A stretch of 64,000 bases of DNA, taken from Piezodorus guildinii. Its lineage: Eukaryota > Arthropoda > Insecta > Hemiptera > Pentatomidae. This document shows positions 12,001 to 25,408 of the stretch, one piece after another; the stretch's first letter is position 1; every line of letters starts with the position of its first letter. The notes under the pieces are model-generated. The model did no database searches. It saw only the letters and a list, made by a program, of their open reading frames with translations, and had not been told where the DNA came from. A program made the translations under genes and the position numbers. The DNA lies in contig CM041298.1 of NCBI GenBank assembly GCA_023052935.1, positions 52,769,813 through 52,833,812 on the forward strand, written 5' to 3'.

Positions 12001-15000
12001 GCTGGATACATCTCCATGCTCAGAGACATAAGGAGGAAAGAAAAGAAGAAGTAAAACTTGACGTCCCTCTTGACATTTTTTAAACCACCGCTGAATGGTG
12101 AACTCACTAATACTCTCTTTGCCCCACATTTTGCTTATATTCCTGACCATTTAAGCCCCATTTCAACCAAGTTTAATAATAATAATAATAATAGTAAAAT
12201 AAAATTTCACAAAAATCACACTTTGGCATCATCATAGCAAAGACTGAATTATTTCCAAGTTGCGAATTCCTGCAGAGGTAAACAAAAATTTTCTTTTGAA
12301 AGAGGATTAATAAGTGAATAATTCAGCAAACCTAAACAGTTTAATATTTATAGTATTTAAAGAATAAAATAAATCACAAAGAAATAAATAAAAAATCATG
12401 CATCATTTTCCAGACAAGCTAATATAACGGTTATTATTTTAAATAGTTTGGACTCAACTAAGAGAATCGAAACCCAGATGTGCAATCTCTACAACAATCT
12501 TTGAAAAAAAGTTAATTATTAATAAATAAGCTTTTTCTTTTGAAAGAGACGTGGTCGAATTAATAGGGCACTGGGCTAATGTTCTCTGGGTCCAGGGTTC
12601 GAACCCGGCTATGGCAGGATGAAATATTTATTCTGTTATATCAGCTATGGGGTGACCCTGTGGTAGGGAGCCCTCCTGAGTCTCATTCAACCTCCTTCAA
12701 AAGTGGGACCTACTAAATTACAGACAAAAAAATTCCCCTTTAATCAATAATCTACACCACAGCAGAGATATGATCCAGATATTGAATCTAATATACTGTG
12801 AAATCCACATTGAATTTTAAGGCATAATCATAACTTATAAGAAATAAAACACAAACTTTATTCAAAGCTTAAGATAAATAAACTTTTTGTATAATATATG
12901 AATATCACACACCTATTCTCTTTGGTGACAGGTATTTCTGTTCCATTTGGCTTAAGGGGTTCAGTTCTTAGTTCACCGAACACATCACGAGTAATTTCAA
13001 ATCTAAATGGAAATAAACTTTCAAAGTCATCTTCCTCATACTCCAGAAGGGACTGCAGGCTACTAAAATTTAAACAAAATCACAAACATGTTAATAATTT
13101 AGTAAAATTAAATTATTTCAAGGTTAACAATCACAAGATAAATAGATAGAGAGACTATATACTTTGCAAGTGTTGGAGAAAATTCCTTCAGATCTTGAAG
13201 GTTGACTGGTTCTCCAAGAAGTTTCTTGTAAAGAACTAAAGGGAATGGCAAATTGATAATAGTGAAGTTGTAAATCGCTAATCCACATAACAAACCTGAA
13301 ATTCAATATTGTGGAATAATAATTGTATAAAACATATAAGAAATAATCCATATATGAGCAATGGCAATTGATACAGTATATTATATACAATAAGGATAAA
13401 TCAGAACAGTAAATAAACTTACCGACTAAATAGTACATTATTTCATCTTCAAAAGAATCTTCTGAGAACCAGATTGCTCTTGTCTCTGGATCTGATTTGA
13501 ACATCCCGTATTTAGGGTCAAGAACTTCCCTCAATAATAGCAAGAAAAATTCTTTTTTTACACCCCCAGCGTCCTCAGCTTCTTCACCAATAAAATGAAT
13601 CTAGATTATTGGACAACACGAAGCTTTATAGAAAAATAAACTATTAAGTTAGAGAGAGTTTGTATTATTATCATTCAAAGTTTCTAAACTATCAGAAACA
13701 AGAGGCATCATGCATAAACGACAGGAAAAAAAACAAACAAAAAACATAGCTGGATATAAAAATAAACCTTTAAATAATATAGTATTTATAATGCATTAGT
13801 ACCTTGAGTGGTTTTTTGTAATCCTTTTCCGAATAATTAGCAAGCTCTCTAATAGTGTCCTGAACAATATTTTCCCTGCTTACTTGCAATTCCAGAAGAG
13901 CTTGAACAGGAAATACAAAAGGAGAGAACAGCATCTGTGTTATGGCCTGTTGTGCTGCTTGTGAAACTGCAGTATGCATCTAGGCAAATCATTTTCATAT
14001 CAATATTATATAGAAAAAAAACTTTGCTATAACAATAAAGAGATAAGAATTCAGCAGATAAGGAAAGAAACAGTAAGGTTGGGAATCTCAAATCAGGATT
14101 GTGTCAATAGAGACGAATATAAGGAAAAATTGGGGAAGATAAAGGTCCTTGTGGGTGTTAAAGAGGTGAGAAAGGGGAGAGTATGGAGCGAGGAACAAAG
14201 AAAATTCAATCTGAAAGAATAAAGAAGAGGTGGGAAGAGAGGAGAATGTGTGGGCAATGTTGGGAGAAAATGATATTTGCGTGGTCTTTAGGGCTGTTTC
14301 AAGGAAAAAAAAAAAATAAATAAAAGAATTAGAAATAGAATAGAATTAAAATCATTAAAAATAATGACGACTAAAGTAGCTAGGATTAGAAGAAATACAG
14401 TAGCGATGATTCCAATTAAATATCAGTGTGAAATGACATTAAATCTTAGATTAAAATTTTCCCATATTGACATAAGTTATGAGTAAATCAAAAGAAGGCA
14501 CAGGCTCAGCTACCCTTTTTTTTTTTTTTACAAGCACTTACTTAGACATGAAATATATAGTAAGGGAAATTAATGCTATCGTGAAAATATTCTAATATAC
14601 TCTACATATTCTAGATTTAGGACTCAGTTAGCAATTATTTATTTAAATATATTAAGTTTTAATAATAATAATAATGTTAAGTTTATAATATAGTAAAATA
14701 ATAAAGTATTATTTAAATATTAAATAATATCACAACACATTTCCAATTGTAAAAGTATAAAAAATTCAAATGCTACAGTGTTATCAACACATATTGTAAA
14801 ATATCAACACAAATTTAATTTTGAAAATATAAAAATACTAGATACATCTAAAAATAATAGAAATAGAAAAATACTAGAAGAAATATATATATATAACTAA
14901 AAATAACAATAAAACAGTTAATTTTAAAACAGACACCAAAAATCTAGGTACTCATTACGCGGACATAATAAATAATATAAAATTTAAAAAAAAATAGAAC

Positions 15001-18000
15001 AATAAAATAGTGAAAAACAAAATTAGATCAATGTAATAATATTAAGTACGAAGTTTGCAAAGGAAAAACAGTGAGCCAATAGTCAACCTTAAATGCTGAT
15101 GCAGCTGTGAGCTATAGAAAATCAGAATGTACAGATAAAAAAAAAGGTAATTTGAAGTTAATTATATATTATGAAAAAAAAAATTTAATAAATTGTAACT
15201 AAAAGCAAAATGTTTAAAAAAAATTTTTTTTTTAGTCTTGATAATGGAGAAAAACGTTTACTACTACATGTGAAAATTTGTGAAACAACAAAAATAAAAA
15301 AGATAAGGAAGAAAAAATGTGCTGTTTTAAAATGAATAGATAATAATAATGTTAAGTTTATGATATAGTGAAGTAATAAAGTATTACTTACTTGCATAGA
15401 CTGATCAGTTTGAAGCAACAGGGTTTTAGCTTGAGCATCAAACAGAAACGGGTAGTTACAGAAAAATTTTCTTATGTTCTAAAAACGGAGTAAATTTGAT
15501 TTTAAAACTATGTAATGCTTTTAAAAAAATATAAATGAATAAACTAAAAAATGTAAAATAACAATATTAGGACATAACTGTTTATATGGCTGTTGATAGG
15601 CAATTAAGTAATATGAAAAGCAATAATTCAAATCATCAAATCATGACACTACCACTGATAATCTACTTGTGAATGGCAAAGTTTAGTTTGTCGTTACCGA
15701 GTGTATAACGTAAATCATTAGTTCAAGATAATTTTTTTGATGGAAATAAAGTTTCTATTAATTTTCATTGTATTATTGACATGTGACACTTTTATTTTTG
15801 TTTATCGCGCTTTACTGATTCTAAAACTCTTTACACAATTTTTTCTATCTTCAAAAATAACATAGTTACAAGAGTATTTATGTGAAAAATATCAATTTTT
15901 TTATTTTCTTTTTCTCTTTTATAAAATTATTCGCTGTTTTTCGATTTAAATTTAAAAAACACTAATAAATTTTTTTTCTAGCTTCAAAAATAACTGAGTT
16001 CTTAAATAAAATCCTTTTAATCAGCCGTCATTTTAAAACTAACCAGCTGATATCAACGTATAGGTGTTCGGATCATTGGACTAGTATTTTTGTGGCGAAT
16101 TTCAAAAAAATTGGTCCAATAGTTTCAGAGAAATGCCGCGGACAGTGGACAAATGGATTTTTTTTTTTTATTCGTTATTTAGATTCTATGCATCTTGAAA
16201 CGTAAGCTCTCAAATTTTGAGCAGGGGTAATTTTTTTTTTTTTTTGGTCGATTACAAAGGTTGATTATTGAAAATAATAAACCAAAATGAATGAAGTTAT
16301 TATAATTAGCTACAATTACTCACCCTTGCACCTGGGTCTTCCGTGGCCCATCTCACATAATCAACCCTGATGTCAACTACGTCAGGAAGTTCTGGCAAAT
16401 AAAATATTTCATAATTTAGCCGGCTCTGGCCTGGCTTGGTATTGTTTATTTTGTTTAAACGAGCGAGTAGATCTAATGAATTAACCACAACCTTTTCACA
16501 ACGATTTAGGTCCCATTGCTGTAAACATTAATGAAAAGAATTAATACATAGATTGAACATTGTTTAATTTTCCATCAAACAATGTAATATTTTCAGATAT
16601 CAAATCAACATTAGAACCTTATGATATCCTAGGTCGGGTGGAATGATGGAAAGGATGGATCATGCAATGAAGTCTATTAATTCAAGTCTATATTTTTATA
16701 CATAATGATGGAGTTTTTGTTGACCGTTGAGATATTAGATGAGTAAGATTGTTGGGGGTGCGTCATTAAATAGAAACACATTCAAACAAGTGCTATTTTT
16801 GCCTACATTGTGGGCCTTCATCAGGGCTAAAAGAAACAAGATAACAACCAATATAATTATAGACTTAATAATGCGTTAGGTATATAATAATAATATGACA
16901 GTTATAAAGTATGGAAATAAACAAAATTAAGATGATAGTTATAAAGTATGGATGACAGTTATAAAAATAATTAATAAGATGATAGTTGTACAGTATGAAA
17001 GTAAAGAAAATTAAGATGATAATATTTCAACAAGAATATATAAAGAGAGACTAAGCAAATGAAAAAATGACAAAGGGACAATATGTGAACAATTTAAATT
17101 TTTAAATATGAATTGGTTGTTGTAACAACATTGGTTGTTATCTTGTTTCTTTTAGCCCTGATGAAGGTCCACAATGTAGGCCGAAACGTCGGCACATAAT
17201 TAAAATAGCACTTGTTTTAATGTGTGTTTCCATTATATGACCGCACCCCCAGCCATCTTCCTTATCATATTTTTATATAATTTGTGTATATTATAAAAAT
17301 AAAAGTAATAACCTTTTATTCAATTTAATATGTTCATATGTAAAAACTTGTATCCCTACAACAAATGAAGGGTCTTAGATTCACTACATATATTTAATTA
17401 ATGTCATTTTATGCTACTCTAGCTAATTGGACGATGCTACTGTGGGAGTCCTATATTTTGCCTATCCAGGTTTAATTAGAATGAATGAATGAAAAAAGAA
17501 CTTTATTCTAGGACTAAGTCCCTTGAGAATAATACACATGTACAAAAAAATAATGATTACAACTGGCCAAAAAACACATAAAAAAAAAACAACTAATAAT
17601 ATTAATGATTACAATCAATATTTACAATTATTTTAATTGATGAAAAGAGAGAGAAATGAAAAATAAAAATTGAAAACATAAAATAATATCTAACATCTAA
17701 GGATAGGAGTCTTTAACGAGTAATTGACATCGCTCAGGCTCGGGACCACCTTTTTACTTCCCCTCCGAAGAATGGCATAACTAAGGATTTTTTACTCTCA
17801 TTAAAAAAATCCTAGGACTAACTGCAGGTTAGAACCCATGAACTTTGGCAAAGAAGGCTATTATGCTAACCTTTGCCCACACAGTTCGATCCAATGACCA
17901 CCGTTGAAGCCCCAACCTCCAAGATTCGACACATTCCTCCCACCAACGCTTCAGGCTACTTCTTGGGCCTCTAACTGATGGTTCAGAGTATATTCACTTT

Positions 18001-21000
18001 TTAGGAATTTGTTCTTTACTAACCTAAAAACTTTGCATTCCGATTTGAGCTGCCTCAATACTACAACTTCATTTATACTGAAGGGATACAAGCTCTGTGT
18101 TTCCATGTTCTGAAGCCTTCTATAATCTCCAGTGGCCTCATCCTTCTTTGGACCAACAATTTTATGTATAACCGTATTCTTGAAAACCTTAAGGTGTGTG
18201 TTGTTCATACTTTAAAGTAAGAAACGATGTATCGAATCTCTATAAAAACATCAGGAGAATATTTTTGTAGATTCTAACGTTTAAGTTTCTTGATAGATGT
18301 AAGAAACCAAGTAGTTCTTCCATTGAATAACACATGTTTATCATCTTTAACCACAACTTTATTTCCTCCTTAATTTTGTTTTTTTCTAGGTATCAAAGAT
18401 CCTAAATATCTAAGTTTATTCACATGTTCAAAAGTGTATCCTGTTATATCAATATCACCGAGACTATAACAATTTCTATTAATAATCATAATTTAATCTT
18501 TATTATTTATATTTATAATATATTTCAACCCATTTAAGTTCTTGTGTTTACTTTTATGGTTTCCATGACTTTGTTTTATAATTTTACCACCTAGATTTAA
18601 ACATTTTCCAATACGTATCACCCTATCAATGACATATTCGGGTGCTAAATTAAATAAAACTGAAAGGTAGTCACCTTGTTTCAGCACCTTAAACCTCTCG
18701 GAATAATTATTGCCGATTCAAACTTTACTCAAAATTGACAACTGAAATATATAATTAACAAAAATCTACTCATAATGGTTGATATTCTCACTTCCAATCT
18801 CCTCAGTATCCTCGACAAACATGCCCCACTCAAAACCTGTACCTTCCATTACCGTCCTGCTCCTTGGATGAGTCCAGAAATAAAAGACTTACAAAAGAGG
18901 CATGAGGCAGCCCGTAGACGCTTTAGACATACTAGATTGACAGACGACTATCAAGCGTTGAGGGCACTCCGCAATCTGACTCAGACAACTATCAGACAAG
19001 CAAAATCTCACTACTTTTATACAACCCTCTCCTCCGCACCGGATTTCAAATCAAAATGGACACTCCTTCGCCAACTGTCTATCGGCAAATCCTCTTCCTC
19101 ACCGGTTTTTCAAGTCTCACCCGATGAATTAAATTCTTACCTTTCTTCTGCCTTCTCTGATAATTCTTCACCACCTTCTTCCGAATTTTCTTCAATTCCA
19201 TCATTTAATCCCGACAATTTTTATTTTTCTGATATTTCACCAACCGATCTTATTTCCTCAATTATGAAATCTCATACTAACTCCACAGGAATAGATGGAA
19301 TACCTGTTAAATTACTAAAATTACGCCTTCCCGACATCAATAAAATCCATAACCCCACATCCCGTAAAGACTATCGCCCAATTTCCATCCTCTCTAACTT
19401 TTCCAAACCACTAGAAAAAATAGTTTAGTCCCAATTGTCTAACTTCCTCGAAACATCCAAACTTCTCGATCCTCTCCAATCTGGTTTTCGACATGGCTTT
19501 TCCACACAATCTGCTCTCCTCAAAATCACTAGCGACATAAATACCACCATGGACGAAAAGAAACTGACAGCACTAATACTTCTAGACTTTTCAAAAGCTT
19601 TCGACTCCCTTGACCACCCTATCCTTTTTTCCAAATTACAGTCTTAATCTTTTTCCAACAGCACTATTCGCTGGTTTCGATCATTTCTTTCATATAGGAC
19701 TCAAGCTGTCACTATTCCTAACAATCCTCTGTCTCCCTTTCTTGCCCTTTCGGCCTGTGTGGCCCAGGGCTCAAGCATATCTCCTCTCCTATTTAATATC
19801 TATATCAATGATCTTCCCAATTCCATCCATCACTGCTCCCACCACCTATATGCTTGAGGACAGGCTAAAGCAAATTATGAACATATTTTTAAGATTTGTC
19901 CTCAACACTCCGAAGCGGTCTCATGTGACCCATTTATACGGCGAGTTAAAGTGGCTCCTCTCTCCAATTTGTAGACAATATTTCCTAGGTTACCAAACCA
20001 TTAAAATCCAGCTCCCTCCTTATATCCACAGTCTTCTACAATTTAAATCGTCAATCCACTCCCTCGAAACAAGGTCTCGCCATTCTGACCTTTATATTCC
20101 TACCCATAGAACAAAAACTTTTGATCATTCCTTTCTTGTCCGCTCTGCAAATCTCTGGAATTCCCTACCTACTCATATCTGCCATGCTTCTTCTCCATCA
20201 TTATTCAAGTCCCAACTGTTCCAATACCTCCTGTATTCCCAAACAGACGCTCAACAGCAATGAGGTTTTATATCAAACATCAGATTTTGAATGTAAAAAG
20301 GAAATATTATTTATTGCTCATACCTAACTTAATTTATTAATCTTTTTAAATTTAGTTTTGTTCAGCAAATGTATGCATCTGAAGTTTATTTATTTTACTC
20401 TTTTGTTTTATAGTATAGATATATTTCTTTTTTTTTTTATTTTATTACTTCTTACACCATTGTAAATAAGAATTAATCATGATCATTGGGTCTTTTGGCC
20501 AGATACACTGTATACCTTAATCGTACATATTGTACATATACATTGTAATATTTGTTGTTCTTAAGGGACTATGTCCCAGAATAAAGATTATTTTCTATTC
20601 TATTCTATTCTAAAAAATACATTACTCATGGACAAAAAAAAAAAAAAATAAAAAAAAAATAAATAAACACTTCGCATCAATATTAGTCCTTAATAAAAAG
20701 CGATAATTTATAGGTCATAAATATAAATGATCCACATTTCACTCAACATTAAACACCTTCATTACTTCCAATTTTTTAGCTAATCAAGCCTTCAGAGACC
20801 TACACATGTCTGCACAAATAGTTATAATTGTTTCTTAAGGTAATATAACCTGTGAAAGTGTTCTTATTAAGTGACCATGTAGATATAGGGTTGCCCGGAA
20901 CAGCTGTTTGGAAACTTGCAAGGAAACTTAAGCTAGGTAAATAAATGTTGATGACTACCTCAAGATGATTGGGAAAGAAAAAAATCTTGAAAGTTGGGTT

Positions 21001-24000
21001 CCACACACATTAAATGATCACCCCAAAAATCAGCATTGAGAAGTGGTTTGATACACTTCTTAACCTTTAACTGGCGAGGTGGAGTCTACACGACCCCAGG
21101 GCCTCTCTAAAGTTTTGTGAATTTCCATTGTCCAGATCCGATCGGCTTGTGAAAACCTGACATTTCCTGTCTCGACATGATTGTGATATAGCATCCTTTT
21201 TTAGTCAGTTTTTATCCACCATTGCTTTAGGACAGTGTTATTGGGGTCCTATAGACCACACCTCACCATTAGTGTTCGGATTTATTGAAAGTGTGTTTTT
21301 CAATTTGTTAAAAGAAATGTCTCGTGATCGATATATTTTACACCACTTTTTTATTTTATTAAGAAGCTGGGATCATCCTTGTTAAAGGATCACATGACCA
21401 GATGGTCAGATAATCCCAGACTTCCCCGAGAGCTTCGGTTTAAAGCTCAATCATTATTAGGGAATAAAAACCAGAAGAATCTAAAACATATAGTCAAGAG
21501 GCACCTCTGAAGGAAAGGTGATGCTATTTTTGTCCAAGAAACAAGGATAGGAAGTCATCTATAGTTAGTATTAAATGTGAACAAAATATTAGTGGATAAT
21601 GTTTGGTTTTCTATTGCAAAAACTGTGCTTAATTAAGCTGTGCATACTTTCTTTACTCGAAAAGTTTAATTTTTTTTTTTTTATCATTTTCTGTTTTTTA
21701 AATATAATAAACTTTAAGATAAGGACTTGTTTATGTATTATTTTACGAATGTTTTTGTTGCTTATTAAGAATATAAATAAAATGTATTTAATAATATCAG
21801 GTATTTATTCACTTTTATAAGCATCCTTTCGTATGGTACCTTTCGAAAATAGGTTTAATTAACGTATTTGACAAGAATAAACAATTCTAGATGTTTCAGG
21901 ATTTAAAAAACAATAAGGTCTGGCGTCTGAGAGACCCCCTCCTCACCAATTTTGAGTATAAATTTCACCTCACCAGTTAAAGGTTAAATACTTGAGAAAC
22001 CATCAATGCTGAATCGTATTATAACCTCATCAATACAATTCATCAGAGAAAATGAAACCATCTTGGGTCAATCGAAAGGGACTCATTTTTTTGCATGACA
22101 ATGCCCGTCTTACATGTGATGTCACAATAACTTTTGGAGCTTTGATATGAAAATCTGCCATATCCGCCCTACTCTCGCATAAAGATTATCATTTTTGTAA
22201 ACAACTGAACCCCTAGTTACATGATAAAACATTTAATGGACAAAGGGAATAAGAAAATATATTTTTGGATTTTATCAATTCTAAAGACAGGAAATTCTAT
22301 TGAGAAGAAATGTAAATGTTTATTCCACATACCTCTTTCACTATCAAAAGTGTAATGACTTTAAATATAAATAAAACCCAATCAATAATTTATGAATTGG
22401 AGACGATTTGGATGAAATAAATCAGTTGTAAATCTTTCTTTTTAAACCAAAATCTGGTTTTCTGGAAAACCAAGATATAAAGAGGACTTAATTACGATTT
22501 CCTTGAAAATGGCCTGATTGGTCCAATGGCCACTGATAAAAACGTGGACCATTTTTATTCACGGCCAATAAATGATAAAATCACCAAAGAAGAATAAAAT
22601 ATATACATAGTAAAATTAAAAACTGGTAATTTAAACAGATTACACTATCTACAACACCACAAAAGTCTCTTACAATGATTAAAATGTCAACTTAATAACA
22701 CTTTTCAAACATTACTTTCACAATTTCACTGAAGAGGTTGACAATATAAAGTTGCATGCAAGAACATTTCGGTGAGCAGTCATTATAACTTAGTGATATA
22801 CTTTAACACATGAACAGATATACTTTACCCCTTAGAATAGATCAAAATAGTAAATATTATTTACGTAGTCTATGTTCATATATGGGGATGACTTCAGAAG
22901 ATAAATTACAACACTTTTATAAATCCTTATTAATCTTTCAAAGTATTCCTCAGGTGCAAAATGATACCAGTTACCTATAAAAAAAAAAAAAAATAATAAT
23001 AATTAAAAGCACTGGATAATACTTCTGGATCTAAACTCCTGAATCCACATCAAACCTAACTGATTAAAAATTATGAGTCCTAGACTGCTATTCGAGATTA
23101 TTTAATGTGCTCTTATAATAAACCTGTCCACCCTCCTCCATTCAGACATTTCTAAAAACAATCTTATTCCATCTCAGAATTACACAATTAAATAACTAAC
23201 AATTTCCTGTATGCCCCAGAATAAGTATAACAATGGCAAGAAGATCCATATAAGTGTTAATTCTATGAATTATGAAAAGGTTATAATCTTTGTATATAGC
23301 ATTTCCAAGTCAAATTCAACCTTTTCCAAGTCAAATTCAACTTTTTTCTTCGATTTCAATAAAATAATAAAAATCAAATTAACATGATTTTATGTTTTTA
23401 TGGTTATTTTAATTACACATGTTTTTAACCCTTGTGGCTTCTTAAATGCTCTCAGGGGCCTTTTTAAATATAATTAGCCACAATTATAATAATAAGTATA
23501 ACCGATACTTTAATTTTTAGACATTTTCGATACAAGGTGTGGTAGTCGGATTAGCGGGGGTTCGTTTTATTTTAGTTTTATAATCGCGGACGAAAATATT
23601 ATCAATAGAGGTTTATTTTAACTTTTTCGTATTTATTGGATACTAGGCTCAGTAGCTGCGTTCCCAAAGGTTTGTTACCGATTACACTATTAATTTTAAT
23701 CGCGCTCGCTCAAATATGGATTTATTTTAACTTTTTTGTATTTATTGGATAGTAGGCTCAGTAGATGCGTTCCCAAAGGTTCGTTACCGATTACACTATT
23801 AATTTTAATCGCACTCGCTCAAATATGGGTTTATTTTAACTTATCCTATTTATTGGATAGTAGGCTCAGTAGATGCGTTCCCAAAGGTTACAATAAAATT
23901 GCAGATCTCATCAAAGTACCACTGAATCGTTAAAAAAATCTGTCATTTCATTTGAAATTTTTTGCTGTTACATTGATTTTTATCTACCCTTTTGATTATT

Positions 24001-25271
24001 TTTCTCAAGTTATTGTTATGCTTTAAAACAATTACAAAATTAAATTAAATGAGATTTCCTTTTATTTATATAAAATTCTGTTATTTCCTCTACCTCTTCA
24101 TTTAATCATTTATTCCATAATTGTTATCTACACGACATCCATCCAGAACGCATACTTTAAGTCTTCAGCAACTGAAATTTGAAATTTAATAATGGCTTTA
24201 GGATAATAACAACTTTTGAATTTCTCTCGTAAAAGAGATCAATGAATTCTTAATAACAGGAATAAACTTATCGGCTAGGATAAGGACAGTAAAAAATTAT
24301 GTTATTTTAATTTTAACTAAAACAATTCCTACCCAATTATAGGATAATGTAACAAAGTGGTTAAATTAAAATGATGAGAAAAGCAGAAAAAATTAAAATA
24401 AATATTCTTCTCAGAGAGAAGGTTCATATTATTTAACATACAAATAATGTAAGTAGCAGCCTGTGACTCAATCAATCTAACTGAAACCACTTTTTATATT
24501 GTGGTTCAGGAGTTCCCGATAATTCAGTTAATAAATAAAAAATTGAAAAAAGAAAAACTTCTATTATTAATTAACTATAGCAAAATTTTCATGAACATAT
24601 TAATGGAAACAGATACTCAGACTCAGCTAATCCAAATTTAGAATTTAAATTGATGTTATCATAAGTATCTATAGTTTACTTAAATTAATGCTCAGAGATA
24701 GGGCCTAAAAAACCACAATCTAAGCCAGTTAAAGATAAAAATAAATATATTTTACTTTTTTTAAATTAGCTCACCAACTATTTTAGCAGCTTCAGTTTTA
24801 AGGTTGAGAAAAGCTGCAGCAAATGGTCCTTGTATTTTTGACGAGTGTCTCGCATTGTCAAACTCATGATAAAGTGGAAGACTAAGGTAAAGTCTAAGTG
24901 TTTCAACATCCGGAGGAGATTCCGCAAATTGTGGAATCAAATTCGCGATAGCTTCAAGGCACTGAAATGTAATTATCTATATTATTTAATAATAAAGATA
25001 TTTATCTAAACATGTTATTAAATATACACATTTTAATAATTTTCTACTAAGACAAGTAAGGTGAAAATGTATTTTTTAAATTCTAATTTAGCATGATGAA
25101 TGATGCAATTCTGGTCCAATACTCAAGAAGACAATTTTATAATTATATATATTCCCATTTTCCCATACATGGGATACAGATTTATGTTTTTATTATTTAA
25201 GGAAACATAAACAGAAGCATTATTATATTAATTAGAGCGATCTGTTCTATTTAAATATATATATATAATAT

Positions 25272-25318
<47 letters not shown>

Positions 25319-25359
25319 GATATTATAGCTATAGATATATAAAATAGATATATAGCTAT

Positions 25360-25408
<49 letters not shown>

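Noticed and set aside
23600..23890. CRISPR array
   Set aside because: Repeat units are adjacent with no unique spacers, and the host is an animal.
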